The notes under the pieces are model-generated. The model did no database searches, was not told where the DNA came from, and saw only the letters and a program-made list of their open reading frames with translations. From assembly GCA_033439295.1 (NCBI GenBank), contig JAVTLE010000011.1:1116082-1180081 (forward strand): a stretch of DNA of 64,000 nt, given 5' to 3'. This document shows, one piece after another, positions 31,602-44,454 of the stretch (positions are counted from its first letter, which is position 1; each line of letters begins with the position of its first letter). A program made the translations under genes and the position numbers. Source of the DNA: Deuterostichococcus epilithicus (taxonomy: Eukaryota; Chlorophyta; Trebouxiophyceae; Prasiolales; Stichococcaceae).

Positions 31602-34600
31602 ATGAACAAGTTCTCATGCTTCGGTGGCTCCACAAAATCGAGACGGCCGAGCGCCCACGCTTCCCCCAAGCCGCAGCCTCAGCGTCAGCCTCAGTCGCAG
31701 GCGCGGCCGCGGCCCCTGGCGCAGCCAGCAACAGAGCTGCCGCCGGAACCTCCAGCGCCGCCTCCGCCGCCGCCGCCGGACCCCAAGATCATCAAGCGCG
31801 AGGCCATTCTGTCCGCCTTCCTGAGACTGCACGGCGCCGATGCTGATGCCACCGCAGCGGCGGCCAAGGAGCTCCGCAGCTGTGCAAGGGTATGCATAGT
31901 GGCTGCCAGCGAACGCATCGGTTGCATTGCACCGCCCGTCGCGCTTTGTTGGCCGACGGTTCTTCGCACTTTGCTTGCCGATGGTCCAAAGCCACAGCAG
32001 TGAGCCACGCTGCAGCCGGTGATGCTCGGCAGCGATGCCTGACTCTTCCTCTGCCATGCACAGAATGCGGACCCGGACACAGCGGAGCTGCTTCTACGGC
32101 TAACGTGCGACACGGATGGCCTATTTGACCTTGCGCCAGCCGTCCGCCGGGTGCGTAAAGTAACCGGCCTCGCTGCAATCGACCGCCGCTCATTGTGCTC
32201 GTTGTCCACATCTAATGGCTGCTTGTCGTGGGTCCAGCTGGCAGGATCGATGCGCCTTGCTTGGCGCTGCAACGTCTGTGATGTGCCAACTGCAGGAGCG
32301 CATCAGGCTGTTGGAGCTGCTGGTCAGCTCGCAATGCCCGGAGCAGGGTGCTGTGCTGGCCGAGGAGAACATCGAGCAGATCGTTGCATACCTGCGCGCC
32401 TCTTTTCAGGCAAGACATCTTAGGCAGCCTAGCGGCAGGGCCCGGCTTCGAGCTTGGGGTCATACATATCGGCGCCTAAATCTGCCACGCTGCAGGCTTC
32501 GATTTGGCCAGAGTGTCCTGTAAGTGGTCTTCTGCAGCGCATCACAGGACCTGAGATTTCAGGCATTGGGGTCATATCCGTGCAGGAGGCGGGCGCCGAG
32601 AACCGCGCGGCGGTGGCGGAGGCAGCGGGGGACACCGTGGCAAACCTGGCGGCGGTGGCAAACAAGCCGCTGCCCGGGGAGCCGTCCGCCAACCCGCTGC
32701 TCAAGGCATGCTTCGAGGGCATGGCCGATGTGAGCGCGGCGGTGCAACAGTGCGCGGCGGCGAGCCTCGTGCAGGTGGGCTGTCCCCCTCTCCCCCAGCA
32801 TGTACCTGTGTTGCGCAGGCAGCGGTCTGATCTGCAGCTCTATGATGTCCAGAGTCGGTGCAGATGCCAGTCAGGAGGCCTCAGCTGTGCAGCCCTGACA
32901 CTCATGATCGACGCCAGTATTGCGCGACCTGCCTCGCTCGCTGGCGCGCAGGTGCTGCCGTTCATCGCGCCGCTGTCCCCGGGCCTTGTCAAGGCCATGC
33001 TGAAGCACCTGAACAGCAGCTCCTTCGCCGCCAAGACCCCGCTCATCAAGGCCTTCGCCAGCCCTAGCGGTGAGCGGCCGACGGCCTGCGGTAACTGCAG
33101 AGACTGGTGCTGCCTTTCAAACCTGCCCCGGAGCTGCCCAAGCTCTGTTTCACGTGAAGGCGTCCAGATGTGCCGCCCAGCCAATCGCCAGCAGACAAAG
33201 GCCAAGCACCCCCTCAAGGCCCCAGTCACACCGTTTCAACCCGGCCTGTCAGGAATGCAAACCACCTCGGCATGCCAGGAAGGGAGCCAGAGGCAGACGC
33301 CATGTCCGCGGTCGTAGGGCGCAGAACACCACAGCCTTTGACTGAACAGAAGATTCTTACCAAATTGTCATGCGCCCGATGCAGGGCGCAGCCCAGCGGA
33401 GCTGGAGGGCCTGGTGGCGAGCGACCCGCTGGCGGTGGCGCCCTACCTGATGCACCTCATCGGCGGCCCGCAGAGTCACCTGCCGGCGTCGGGGCTGGTG
33501 GCGGCGCTTGCACACGGGGACAGCAGCACGCGCGCCGCTGCCGCAGAGGCGTTGCGTGCTGTGGTGGTTGCCTTCGGCCCGCGCATCGACCTGGCACAGG
33601 TGGGGCTGCGGCGGGCCCTTCCCTCAGAATTCTGCAAGTGAAACCTGCAAAGGGGAGGAGAGCTCCCCTCGGCGCGCCTGCTCTACAAATGCTCCAATTG
33701 TCGGCCGCTGGCACGACCTGAAAGCAATCCCTGGAGGGGTTGCTGGCCTCTGCACGAGCCGGCCGACAGCGGCGCTGCCAGGACCGTCGCTGGGGGGATG
33801 CCACACCCTGTTTGAGCGCCGCCTATGCGACGCACGCAGGCGACGCTGCCTCTGGGCGACCGCAAACGGCCCTCCCACCGGGCCGCGGCGGCCCTAGAGA
33901 AGGCGCAGCTGGACCGGAAGCGCGGCGTGCGTGAGGCTGCTCGCGCCGCCGCCGAGGTGGTGGCCGACCTGCAGGTGCTCCACCTGTCACTGACTGTGAG
34001 GACGGCTGCCTGAGGACCTGCATCAGCTTCTGTGCCGCAGTGCCTGTGCGCCCATGCTGGCAGCTGTTGCCCAAATGGGACGCGCAAGTGATGTCGGGCC
34101 CTGCGCATCAGGTTGATGTGCAATGTGCCTGCCGCGGCACGCTGCTTTGTGAGGCCGGCCGCGTGGCTGTTTGCGTGGCTCCGAGCTTTGCCTGCTTTGG
34201 GCCTGCCTCCTGCTGCAGTGATGATGTCTCGCACGCTGAGCCTTGAAGCTGGCTGGGAAACTATCTCGCTGAGGCGGCACCAATGCCCCCTGCAGGACTT
34301 CTTTAGGGGCGCATCTGACGGCTGCGCATCCTGGGACGAGTTCGTTGAGCCCAGGTGCCCGTGAAGCACCTCTCGTGTTGCTCTGCAGCTCTGCCTGCTT
34401 GCTACTGCGGCTCGAGTGACAAGCGTGCATGCTGTGCCAAGGCGAGGCGGCTGGCGACTCTGCGTACATTTGTGCACCTGCATCCGATCCTGCTGCCGTC
34501 AAATCCCACAGGCTGGAGGCGCGGTGGCAGGGCGCGGCCGCCAGGGCGCCCGCCGCGGCGGCGGCGCGGGACGCCCACAGAGTGCCAGGCGCCAGCTGCT

Positions 34601-37600
34601 CCAGCAGCGCGGGCAGCTCCCTGACGCGAGGCCGCGGCGCCGAGCTGCCGCGCGGCCTGCCGACGCAGCCCCACGTCAGCAACGCCAGCTTCGAGCGGGT
34701 GGGCACCGTCCGTCTGACCTTCGTCATCGGAAATACGTCTCGTGACAACGGAGGCAGCAGCTGTACGTGCCTGGGTGCTGCTCTGCCAGTTGCCGCTTCG
34801 CTTTGTGTCTGGCCTCGCCTGGCTGATGCACAGCCCAAGTCGATGCTGCTGTGCCAACCAACAGCAAGCTGCTATGGCAAATGGCGCCTGGAGGTGTGCA
34901 GGGCAGCCAGCTGCACACGCCGCTCGCGGTGCACTCCAGCGCATCGCTCAGGCAGCAGTGCCCGCCCTCGCAGGTCAACGTGTGGCTGCACGCGCCGCCC
35001 AGCGACGGCGGCCCGCCACCGACGAGCCCGCAGGCGGTCGCGCTCCTGGCGGGCACACCCTCGCTGCCGGCGACCGCCCTGAGCATCGACGGCGCCAGCC
35101 GCGGCTTGCTGGGCAGCAGCCCTGCGACGAGCACGCCCATGGGCAGCCCGCCGCTGCAGGGTGGGTATGCCGCCTCACAGGCCGTGCAGCCCAGCGGCGG
35201 CGTGCGCGGCCCGCAGGGCGGCGATGCTGCGGGCTTGCACGACCCGGCGGCCTGGCGCCAGAGCCTCGAGGCGCCCTCTGTACTGACGGCAGGCACCTCA
35301 GAGCAGCAGCAGCCCGCCGGCGCGGGCACATCTGTGCGCTCTGGGCACCAGTTCAGCATCGGCTCGCTCGGCAGCGAGGCGGGCGGGCCGGCCGGCCCCG
35401 CCAACCCAAAGCCCGCGGCGCCGGCGGCGATGCCAGTCAACGCAGGCAATCACCGAGCGGGGGCCGTGCCCGGGGAAGGCTGCCGCCTGCCGGAGCCCGG
35501 GTCAGCCACGCCCAGGCTGGCGGGGACCCACACGCCGGGCACGGCGGCGTCATACAAGTCTGCCTCGTTCCGCTCGGCGCCCGGAACCCCCGTCGCGCGG
35601 CCGGAGGCGCCGCCGCTGCGGCAGCGCATCGACACCGACGAGCCCTCCGCCTCCACGCTGGCGGCGCAGGCGACGCTCGCATCGGCGTCGCAGGCCTCGG
35701 CGGCTTTGGCGTCCGAGCCAGCCTCGCTGGGCTACATGGAGCCAGGCTCCGCGCCGGGCTCGGCGCGGGCGCATGATGGCAGTGCCGTCCCGCCGCTGCC
35801 GCCGTTCCCGGGGGCGCAGCTCGCGGACGTGGAGCACCGCTTGCTGGCGGCGGCCCCGCCGCCGGCGGCGGACTCGGGCCTGGAGGCGACGGCGGAGATT
35901 GATGCGTACGACCTGGGGTACAGGGCGGCGGAGGCGGCCGCGCAGCAGCAGCTGGCCGCCAGGCAGGCGGAGCTGACCAACCTGCAGGTGACGGGCAGCC
36001 AAGTCGGCCGTGTGAACAATAACTTTGGTGGCTGTGGTGTCTAGGGCACAGGCCCAGCGTCCTGCCCTTCTGCCAACCGTGGCTGTGGCTGCGGCTCGAC
36101 TCATCTGCCCGCATGTCCCTACCCGCCCGCGCATCTGACGATTTGCAAGTTTGATATCCGAGACTCTTCTCCACAGCTTGTGTGTTCTGACATTCTTTCT
36201 TAGCCGCACAGGCGACGCTGGATGCGTTCATGCGCTCGTCGGCGCAGCAGCAGGCGTACCTGACGGAGCGCCTCGCCGCGATGGAGCGCCAGCTGTCGAA
36301 CCTGAAGTCGCCCAGCGCTCCTGCGACGCCGAGTGAGACCTAACGTGCTTGGCTGCGCTCGTGTGGGTGTTCAGCGTGCGCGTGCCAGTGACACTCCCAC
36401 TGATTGATGGTGCCAAGCCTCGCCAGGCTTTCATTGCTGAGGGACGTTCAGATACACGACCGTCCTGCGAGCAGCAACTCTTTATCCATTGCTGAGAGCC
36501 CTCAACGACCTCGCCTGCAGGAGCCAGCGTCAGCGGCCCGGCCCAGCCGCGTCAGCTGGCCTCGCACTCGGCGCAGTCAGCGGCAGCGGCTGACCCACCC
36601 GCGGCATGGTCAGCATCCTCGGAGCCGGCGGTGGGCGCCGCTCCTGCGGCGGACGGCGGCGCCTTTGCGCATCTAGAGACGGCGACGTCGTCAGGGGACG
36701 ACGACCCGCTGTCGCCGGGCAGCCGTGCGCACGTGGAGTCCATGTACAACGATGCGCTGTCCTCCCCGGACGGTGAGCCCTGCTGCTCGAGCGTCAAAGG
36801 TGTAGGGCTCCTGGTTGAAAGGCTGCTTGGGTGGCTGCCCGGGGGCACAGCGTTATGTCAGTGCTGGTGTATGGATGCGTACATGACATGGCGCTGGCAG
36901 TAACTGTGCATGGCCCTCGGCAGAGGAGGCGGTCAGTGCCCACAGTGCTGCCATGACGAAAGCTGCCATCAGGTTGCTGCCAGCTCACAAGGCAAGCGCT
37001 CTGGGCGACTTGCGCCTGAGCATGCCTCCTGATCGACCTCTGTGCTGGCACAATCCACAGGCGATGTGCGGCTGCTGCAGCTGATGGCGATGCTTGGACC
37101 TGTGTGGGGCGATCTGAAGCCGGAGACGGCGCAGCGCATGGCGTCGGAGCTTGCCCGCATGACGAGGGTGCGGCATGCACCCTACCCTCCCATTGGTACA
37201 TACTCTGCGCTGGTGCTCGGCCGCACAGCTTGCATTGTGAACCGAGACGGCCCAACACTTGCGCTTGCATGCCTGCATGGGATCACCCTGCAAGTTTCAC
37301 CTTCGCCCTGTCTGGCACATCGAGCAGCCGAATGTACATCACCTATTGAATCATCAGACCCTGATGTGGCGCTGTGCATGGTGGTGCAGAGGAAGGAGGC
37401 GCTGCAGCTGGTGCTGCCGTGGTTTGGCGCACTGGCGAATGACGCCAAGGCAGGAGGCACAGCCAAGCTGGATCTGCCTGTGGCGTCACAGCGCAGCTTG
37501 TTGGAGGCGCTGGCGGCTCTGGATCCAGAGGAGGACCCTACCGGCCAGGTGTGCTGTGACAAATGCGACTCAAACGTCTTTCATGAGTTAGTGACGCGCC

Positions 37601-38133
37601 TCCATGCGAAGCTGCCATGCACTGCCTCCGCCACCTATAAAGTTGTACTATTGATCAGCAGGTGCAAATGCAGGCGTGGGACCCTCCACATCTGCTGATG
37701 CTGTGCGGCGCCCGGCACACTGCAGGGACGAGTGTTGCACAGCCAGCTGGCGGCGGCCTGGCTGGTGACGCAAGCGCCGGCCGATGCGCGGGCGCCGGCG
37801 GAGTCGCCGGCACAGTTGCAGGCAGCGGAGCCGACCTCTGCGGAGCAGCCTGCTGCTTCTGAGCTGCTTGCAGCTGGCGTGTCATCTGCTAAGCGGCCGG
37901 ACGGTGTGCTGCCGCCTACCAGCATTGGCCTGCCGGCTGAGGATGCCAGCGCAGAGCTGATCGCGGCAGAGACCCTGCTCGCAAAGCTGCGGCCGGCAAA
38001 TGGCGCTGGCTCGCCGCGGTCGTCGCCGCTGCCGGTGGCCAAGCCCTCGGCGGTGACTGCGGCGGCGCAGCGAGCGGTCGCCAACGGCAGCCGGGAGGCC
38101 GTCTACGGCTGGTTGACGCCGCAGCGAGAGTGA
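31602..38133 (+). CDS. TORTIFOLIA1/SPIRAL2-like microtubule-associated HEAT-repeat protein
   Basis: Predicted plant-lineage microtubule-binding protein of the TOR1/SPR2 group, which in land plants stabilises cortical microtubule ends. The ATG at 31602 begins MNKFSCFGGS and a Gln/Pro-rich stretch. HEAT/ARM-like helices occupy exons 31602-31889, 32064-32150, 32296-32409, about 32588-32775, 32951-33070, 33400-33600 and 33833-33973, ending in EKAQLDRKRGVREAARAAA, typical of the last TOR1 HEAT repeat. A long Ser/Ala/Pro-rich region (about 34510-36000) is followed by a coiled-coil segment with AYLTERLAAMERQLSNL near 36255. The C-terminal helical domain has RLLQLMAMLGPVWGDLKPET near 37070-37125 and ALQLVLPWFGALA near 37400. 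The stop is at 38133. One intron appears to use a GC donor (CAG/GCAAGA at 32410). Exons between 33640 and 34870 are the least certain. Confidence 0.8.
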
Positions 38134-39392
38134 TTCGTGGTGATCACCACGCAGCCAGTGCCAACTGGCAGCCGCTGCACTAAAGCACTGACTATCGGGC
38201 AGATCTCTGGAATTTGTGACTGGTGCCTCCGTATCGCGAGGCGCATCACTCCTGTGGTTGTCATACTTTCGTTACGTCGATGCAGAGTCCCACCCCTTCG
38301 ACCCCTGCATTTCAGCCTCAACCCTAATCAGCCTGAGTGAGGCGTGCGAGCCTCGCTAAGCACCTACTCTCACTCCATACTCTCACTCGTTCTGGTGTCA
38401 CTAGCGACAACTCCGACCAGCCTGAAACACTCGTAAGGAGTTACACTGTCTATGATCCGCACCATCCGATCAAAGCCGTGACGGCCGCTCCTGAGGCAGT
38501 GTTTCGGCACAGATCGCTGTATGCCATATATCACAGTTGTACTCCGATCCTCAGCAGGCTTGCACTGCGCGACGCCGTTTGGTTACTATAATTGGCGAAG
38601 TTTGGAGTGTTTGAAATAGTGATGGCGCCGGAGGCACAAGTTTGATCATTCTCCCCACGACAGGCTTGGCTTGTGCGACCATCAGCCGAGCGTCATGAGC
38701 TTCCTTTGTGGCAAGTCGCATTGGGCGTCCGACAAGGACATGGACATTGCAATCCAGCCCATCAATGCGAGAGTGGTGCGATGCTCGTGTCTCCGGAGCT
38801 TGGCGCCGCACACCTGCTCACGCTGGCATCCAGCAGATGCTGTGCTGACCGCCAAGCTCTCCACGGAAGCGCACGTTCCAAACACACGACCGCTGCTGCA
38901 CGGCTTCTGCGGCCTCGAACGTTGGCGCCCGTGACTAAGGTGGCAGAGGCATGATCCCAAGCATCATGGCTGCACAGGAGAGGCAGGTGGCGCAGATCCG
39001 GGACAGGAGCAAGCTTCCGCAGCGCGATGCGGGGCAGGGCGGTGCGGCGCAGCGCCCTGCGGCGGTGCCGGAAACAGACGGATGTGCCCACGGAGAAGCC
39101 GCAACAGATGGCAGGGGAATTGGCACAGGACGGCAGGATCAAAGTGGCAGCTCTGATGGCATGCACCACTACACGGAGCAGCGCCCCGCCGAGGCAGGCC
39201 TCCACATTGTGGCCTCCTCCTCGTCTCGCGCCGACTTTGCGGCATGACAACAAGCTACCGACTCCTTGTGGGAGTTTGGACTGCACCGCATTGGAGCCCA
39301 GACAGGCACACAGGGCCGAGGGCCCTGTGGCACAACCCCGGTGCAGAATTGGCACGACACCTTCTGGGCCGCCTCAACGCACACATCTCTCG
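38134..39392. other. Intergenic region upstream of the diacylglycerol kinase
   Basis: About 1.26 kb between two plus-strand genes; should contain the TORTIFOLIA1-like 3' UTR and the kinase promoter. One ATG-started frame at 38951-39247 (98 codons, beginning MIPSIMAAQERQ) is open but low in complexity and antisense frames are equally open, so I do not call it a gene. Nothing else seen. Confidence 0.35.
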
Positions 39393-42300
39393 ATGTATGC
39401 GCAGCTGGAGGCGCCGCCAGTGGACGATGAAGACTACCGCCGGCAGCGGGCCCTGAGCGACATCAGGGAGCCCTACAGGTGCTGTTGCTTGCAAATCCCG
39501 TCCCATCAAGTCATCTCGCATCCGATGCTTGTTTGCCATCAGCACAGCAGGTGGAGTGACAAGCTGCACTGTGGAACACGCCAGCTGCAGCGCCTGCGGC
39601 CAGCGGCGCCTGCGTGGGCGCCATGTAACACCGCTGCGGCGCAGCATCACATCTTCGGCTGCCGCGAGCCCCACGCGGATGGTGCCGTCCTCTTCGCACA
39701 GGCTGGCAGTCCTGCCTGGGGACACGATGCACATGCAGGGTTTTGCAGATCGACCTGCTGTGCCCTGCATCCGGCATCGAGGCCCTGCTTCGCCGCGGCA
39801 GGATACCGCGGGAGTACCTGCGCGGCAGCAAGAGCTTTCTGGGCGCGGAGCTGCCGGACAGCCCGCTGCTGGTGTTCATCAACTCACGCTCCGGCGGCCG
39901 CGCCGGGTCCCGCTTGGCGGAGGTCCTGTACCACGCCATCGGCCACTCCCAGGCGAGGGTTTTAATGATGAGTGCCATGGATATACTCGACTGGGGCCAC
40001 ACTTTACTAAACTGCAAGGGCTGTTGGGCGCTTCCAGGCGGGCGGCGGACGTGCCCACCTGCGCCCTATGCTGGCTTTCATGTGTGCAGGTTTCCTGTGC
40101 ATGCATGCGCCGGCGGGCAACGACCGGCTGCCATCGCTGTGCTTGTCCGAAAGCCTCCCAACGAGCACGATGGCCAAAACAGCTGCCTTTCAGCCTCCCA
40201 GGCCACGAGCTGGCTGCTGCCACACACCGCATGGCAGGATGACGCAGCAGTGGATCTGGACCAGCAGTGAGTTGCTGCGCAGGCGGCTGCTGATGGCCGG
40301 CGCATGCTTGGGAACCTGCCCTCGAGAAAGCTCGCCTTGTACCCACCTCCGCAGATGTGCGAACCCGTCTGCTTCATGCCGCCCTTGCAGGTGTACGACC
40401 TGCAAGACCACAGGCCGGGGGCTGTGCTGCAGCGCATCTGGGCCAACCTGGATGCAGCGGAAGCTGCGGGCGACCCACGTGCGGCCTACTACCGGCGCAG
40501 CCTGCGCATCCTGGCCGCCGGCGGCGACGGCACCGTCGCCTGGATCCTGGGCACCATCGCGGAGCTTGGACTGGAGCCGCCGCCGCGCGTCGCGGTGCGT
40601 GGCTGCTTGCATTGATTCGTTCTGATGCAACTGCACCGCCGCTGTTCAGTATTTTCATGAATCCGTTCAGCTGCGTCGGGAGTTCGGTCAGCTGGACGGC
40701 AGCCTGAGTGGCGTCGTATGCTGCAGCTCCGGCCGCTGCTCGGGGCACGGCCTGAACCCTCCTCGCCTGTCCGGATGCTGGTCAGCAGCCGGCAGCAAGG
40801 CGACAAGGTTGAGGGTTCCAGCAGCCGCAAGGGCGATGTCCAATGTCGCGCACGAGCACGTCATTGTGGACAGCCCGTGTGCCGGCCGCTTCAGGCGCTG
40901 CCGCACTGGTGCTGCGGCACCGGTGACGCCCTGGCGCTGATCTTCGGCTGGGGCGACACTTTCCTGCCGGCCTGGCTGTGGCGCCAAGGCAGCAGGTTCG
41001 CACGCTGCACCATTCACCTTCCTGCTGCCGCATGCAGGTGCTGCCGCTGGGCACGGGGAACGACCTGTCGCTGACCTTCGGGTGGGGCAACACCTTCCTG
41101 CCGGCATGGCTGCGCAGCTTCGCCTCCGTGTACCACCTGCTGCGCCGCATCGCCGACGCGCAGCCGCGTGAGCTGGACTGCTGGCGCATCGCGTTCACCG
41201 CAGGTGCGCAGGGTGCCTTCTCCGGGGCACGGCAGGTCAGTCACGCATCATGCCTCTCATAACTGCTGCCTGGCAGCGCCCCAAAGCCGCGGCATCAGGC
41301 CCGGGCTTGGGACTGCCGGCGCATCTCGTTCGCTGCAGGTGTGCAACGCGACCGCCGGGAGAATTATCAGGACGACTTGTCGAGCAGCAGCGTGCAGGTC
41401 GTAGCTGTCAGAACCTTGCTGGTGCACGCAGTAGCATCGGGCTACTTCACTGCATGGCCAGAGGTCAGCAGCTGACATATTTCCTCGCAAGCAATGCACC
41501 TGGTTTGGTCAGAACACGAGATGCAATATGGTGTTGCCCGCAGACCGGAAGGACTACTTCAAGAACCTGCCCTACTCGCTGCAGCCCGCCGAGCAGCAGC
41601 CTGCGGCTGGCTACCAGGTGCGTCCTGCTCTGAACAGAGCTGCCCCCTGCTTTTCCGGCTCAAAATGCCCAGCGGCAGTGCCGCGAGGCTTGCAGGACGG
41701 GTGGCAGTGCGGATGGCGGCAACCGGGAGTGCCTCGAGTCGTGGTGCGCTCAAGTCGGGGCCATACGTTCGCAGGTGTCCGGGCTGTTCTGGAACTACAT
41801 GAGCCTCGGCATGGACGCGGCGGCGGCGCACGGATTCCACCAGCTGCGCGAGTCCAAGCCCTGGGCCGCCCGGGGGCGCATCACCAACCAGGCCTGGTGC
41901 GCGGCTGCCGCAAGTGTCGGCAGCTGGTTTCAGGCAGGGACCACCTGCCACCCAGAACAACAGGCTGCACTGTCTGGCTTCCGCTTCTCGAGCAAGGCGG
42001 CGACATATGCGCACACTGAGCAGGCCGGTCGTCAGCAGCCGTGTCTTGGCAGAGACTTCGCGGCTGGTTCTTGTGGGCCCGCAGCATGACTGGCGAGAAA
42101 CAGAGCACTCTCATGCGCGCAGGTACACGTACTACGGCTTCGCCTCGGGGTGGATGTTCATGGCGCCGCCCATCCGCGACACCGTCTCCCTCCAGGTGGG
42201 GGCCCGCAGCCTCGGCTCGGGTTCCGTCAACGCGTCAGTCTGTCAGCGCACCAACCAGAAATGGAATGCAGCACCCCGCCACCGCCGCAGCCTCGGGCCT

Positions 42301-44097
42301 GAGCCAGTGCTTCCCTAAACCCTGGCAGGTGCGTCGCAGCGGCAGCGAGCAGATGGAGGATGTGCCGATCCCCAAGGGCGTAAAGGCGCTGGTGGTGCTC
42401 AACCTCCAGGTGGATTCATCCCTCGACACTTTCCCATGCCAGGCCCCAGAAACCGCTGCCTCATGGCGTGTTGCATTCTCATGCTGCCTTGGCGATGACA
42501 GCGGGGGCCACTGCTGCCACGCAGTGGTGGTGCTGGCTGTGATCAGTGCATCGCAGCCTGACCAGCGCCCTGTCCAGCAGCCATGCACAGATGCCGGTGT
42601 CGTTTCAGTGTCCCGTCACGACTGCCGTCCGTGAGGTAGCCGCCGTCCCTGTCGCAGAGCTACGCGGGCGGGCGGGACCTGTTTGGCCTGGCGACGGATC
42701 CCGCAAAGCTGGAGTCACGCGGCTTCCAGGTGCCCATCTTCAACGACGGCCTGCTGGAGGTACGCCTTCTGGTGTTGTTTGACCAAAACATTGCCCCCTC
42801 GCCCCTCTCCTCCCCCTCTCTTGCGCACGCGTTGCTCCGTCCCAACCTCCAACGCACTGGCCGCCTGTCAGTGCCTCTCGCATGCCATGGACTGCTCATG
42901 GCTGTCCTCCCTGCGTACTTGGCAAGTCAAGGCAGAGTTCCCGGAGCGGTGGACGCCACTGACGCCACTGAGAGACGCCGCCGCGCGCAGGTGGTGGGGC
43001 TGAAGGGCGGCTGGCACACGGGCGTGGTGATGTCGGGGCTGTCGCACCTGCACGCGGTGCGGCTGGCGCAGGTCCCGGAGCTGGCCATGCGGCTGCGTGC
43101 TCCCGCCGGTGCGCGTCTTACGTGTTTCATGTGGTGCAGCCTCTTGTGTGCAGACGCTTTGTGGAGCGTCTGCGGAAGGGACCGAGCGAATCCCATGATG
43201 CTGTGGGCGGTGATGCCTCGTCAGAGGGTCGTCTGCATAGACCAAGGGGGCATCGCATCGTCTGAATTGCTGTGCATGCATTGCAGACAAGCGGAGCGGC
43301 CGGGACGGCCAGCACAGGGGCTTGACCCACATGCAGCTTGACGGCGAGCCCTGGCAGCAGGCCATCCCCGTGGCGGCCGACGAGGCCTTCACGGTGCGTC
43401 TGCCAGTCTCTCGCCACTGCTGGCATGGTGTCTGACTGTTTGCTCGCTGTCTCGAGGGGGCCATCAACGACAACATGACCCATGCGCTAGGCCAGATCAA
43501 CGTGACATGCCGCATCCCCCATCAATGCAGGTGCGCATTGGCCACGCGGCAGTGTCGCACATGCTGGTCAACCCGGAGTCGCTGCGAGGCATTGCGCCGC
43601 GCGTGCGGGCGCTGGCGGCCCGCGAAGCAGCCGTGTCTGCCGTCGTCCCGCCGCAGGTGCACCCACGTTTCTGGAGAAAACTTGCTGTGAAAGTATCGCA
43701 TGCTTTATGTGGCATATGAGGTCAACGTTATGAGATTCTCTTCTAGTATCACACGTGCCTCCTGCCTCGCCCCCTTGTGCAGTCGCCAACGGAGCCGCGG
43801 CTGCGGTCCACCACCAGCCTGCCGGTCGGCTCGCAGCCGGCCAAGGCGGCCGCAGCAAAGCTGGCAACCAATGCGGCGTCGGACCACCCTCGAGCACTCT
43901 CAGAGGCGGCGTCCCGAGCCGCTGGCAGAGGGGTGGAGAACGGCTCACCGCAGCCCTCCTCACCGCCGGAGGTCACCACAGCGCAGCCACTCACCGCCAG
44001 CGGCGATGCGGCAGCAAGCACCCTTGGCAGGCAAGCGCAGCTGGCGGATGGGGATGAGGCTGACAGCGGACCTCCTACCCTTGCGACAACGCAGTAA
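39393..44097 (+). CDS. Diacylglycerol kinase, plant type
   Basis: Phosphorylates diacylglycerol to phosphatidic acid at membranes in lipid signalling. The ATG at 39393 begins MYAQLEAPPVDDED. The catalytic domain starts with LLVFINSRSGGRAG near 39870 and contains the nucleotide-binding loop AAGGDGT at 40514-40534 and PLGTGNDL at 41044-41066. The accessory domain follows: DRKDYFKNLPYS, LFWNYMSLGMDA with ITNQAWC, YYGFASGWMF near 42135, KALVVLNLQ, SYAGGRDLFGL near 42660 and IFNDGLLE near 42740. VGLKGGWHTGVVMS near 43000 and VRIGHAAVSHMLVNPESLRG near 43535 come next, before a Ser/Ala/Pro-rich tail. About 13 exons; stop at 44097. There are no C1 domains or EF-hands, as in small plant DGKs. The introns flanking the GTGND exon (41038-41203) hold partial copies of that exon. 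One donor near 39950 may be GC. Confidence 0.9.
40894..40984 (+). repeat. Diverged intronic copy of the first half of the DGK GTGND exon
   Basis: Matches 41038 to about 41112 of the catalytic exon, with a short insertion and scattered changes. It still reads FGWGDTFLPAWL against FGWGNTFLPAWL, but its active-site loop reads GTGDA. It is preceded by TTCAG, so an acceptor-like site is kept. Confidence 0.85.
41302..41345 (+). repeat. Intronic copy of the end of the DGK GTGND exon
   Basis: Matches the last part of the catalytic exon and its donor (about 41168-41208): GACTGC-GGCGCATC-CGTTC followed by GCAGGTG in both. It lies about 130 bp downstream, inside the next intron. Confidence 0.8.
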
Positions 44098-44454
44098 GAG
44101 AGTTTTCACAGACGTCAGCCTATCAGTCAGCATATCGTGATTTCGTATATCAGTTGGGCTTCCACTGCAGCTGCGGCCATTGTAGAAGCACCATTGTTTG
44201 TAGCTTTGCCATATTAGGAACGTCTGTTCAACGACATCCCACTTCTTCATGACCTTGTAATGGTATGCCACCATTTCACATTTCCACACAATCGATCTAT
44301 CTGATGCCCCTCAGCAAAGAAAGACATTGATATTTCAAGAGGTCAAAACAATGCCCCAGCGCAGCTGATTGTCAGCATCCTCTACAGCTGAATTCATCAC
44401 GGTACTCGTCTAGTTCTCAGGTGCAGCCATCAGCAGCCTCGCAGGATCTAGTTT
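44098..44454. other. Convergent intergenic region
   Basis: About 357 bp between the stops of the diacylglycerol kinase and the GH5 gene. Apart from the candidate TGTAA site, nothing is recognisable. Confidence 0.4.
44256..44260 (+). terminator. Candidate TGTAA polyadenylation signal
   Basis: TGTAA, the usual chlorophyte polyadenylation signal, occurs about 160 nt after the diacylglycerol kinase stop on its strand. A five-base motif arises easily by chance. Confidence 0.3.

Noticed and set aside
38951-39247. ATG-started frame of 98 codons before the diacylglycerol kinase
   Set aside because: Low complexity, antisense frames equally open, no splice link to the kinase in frame and no recognised pattern.
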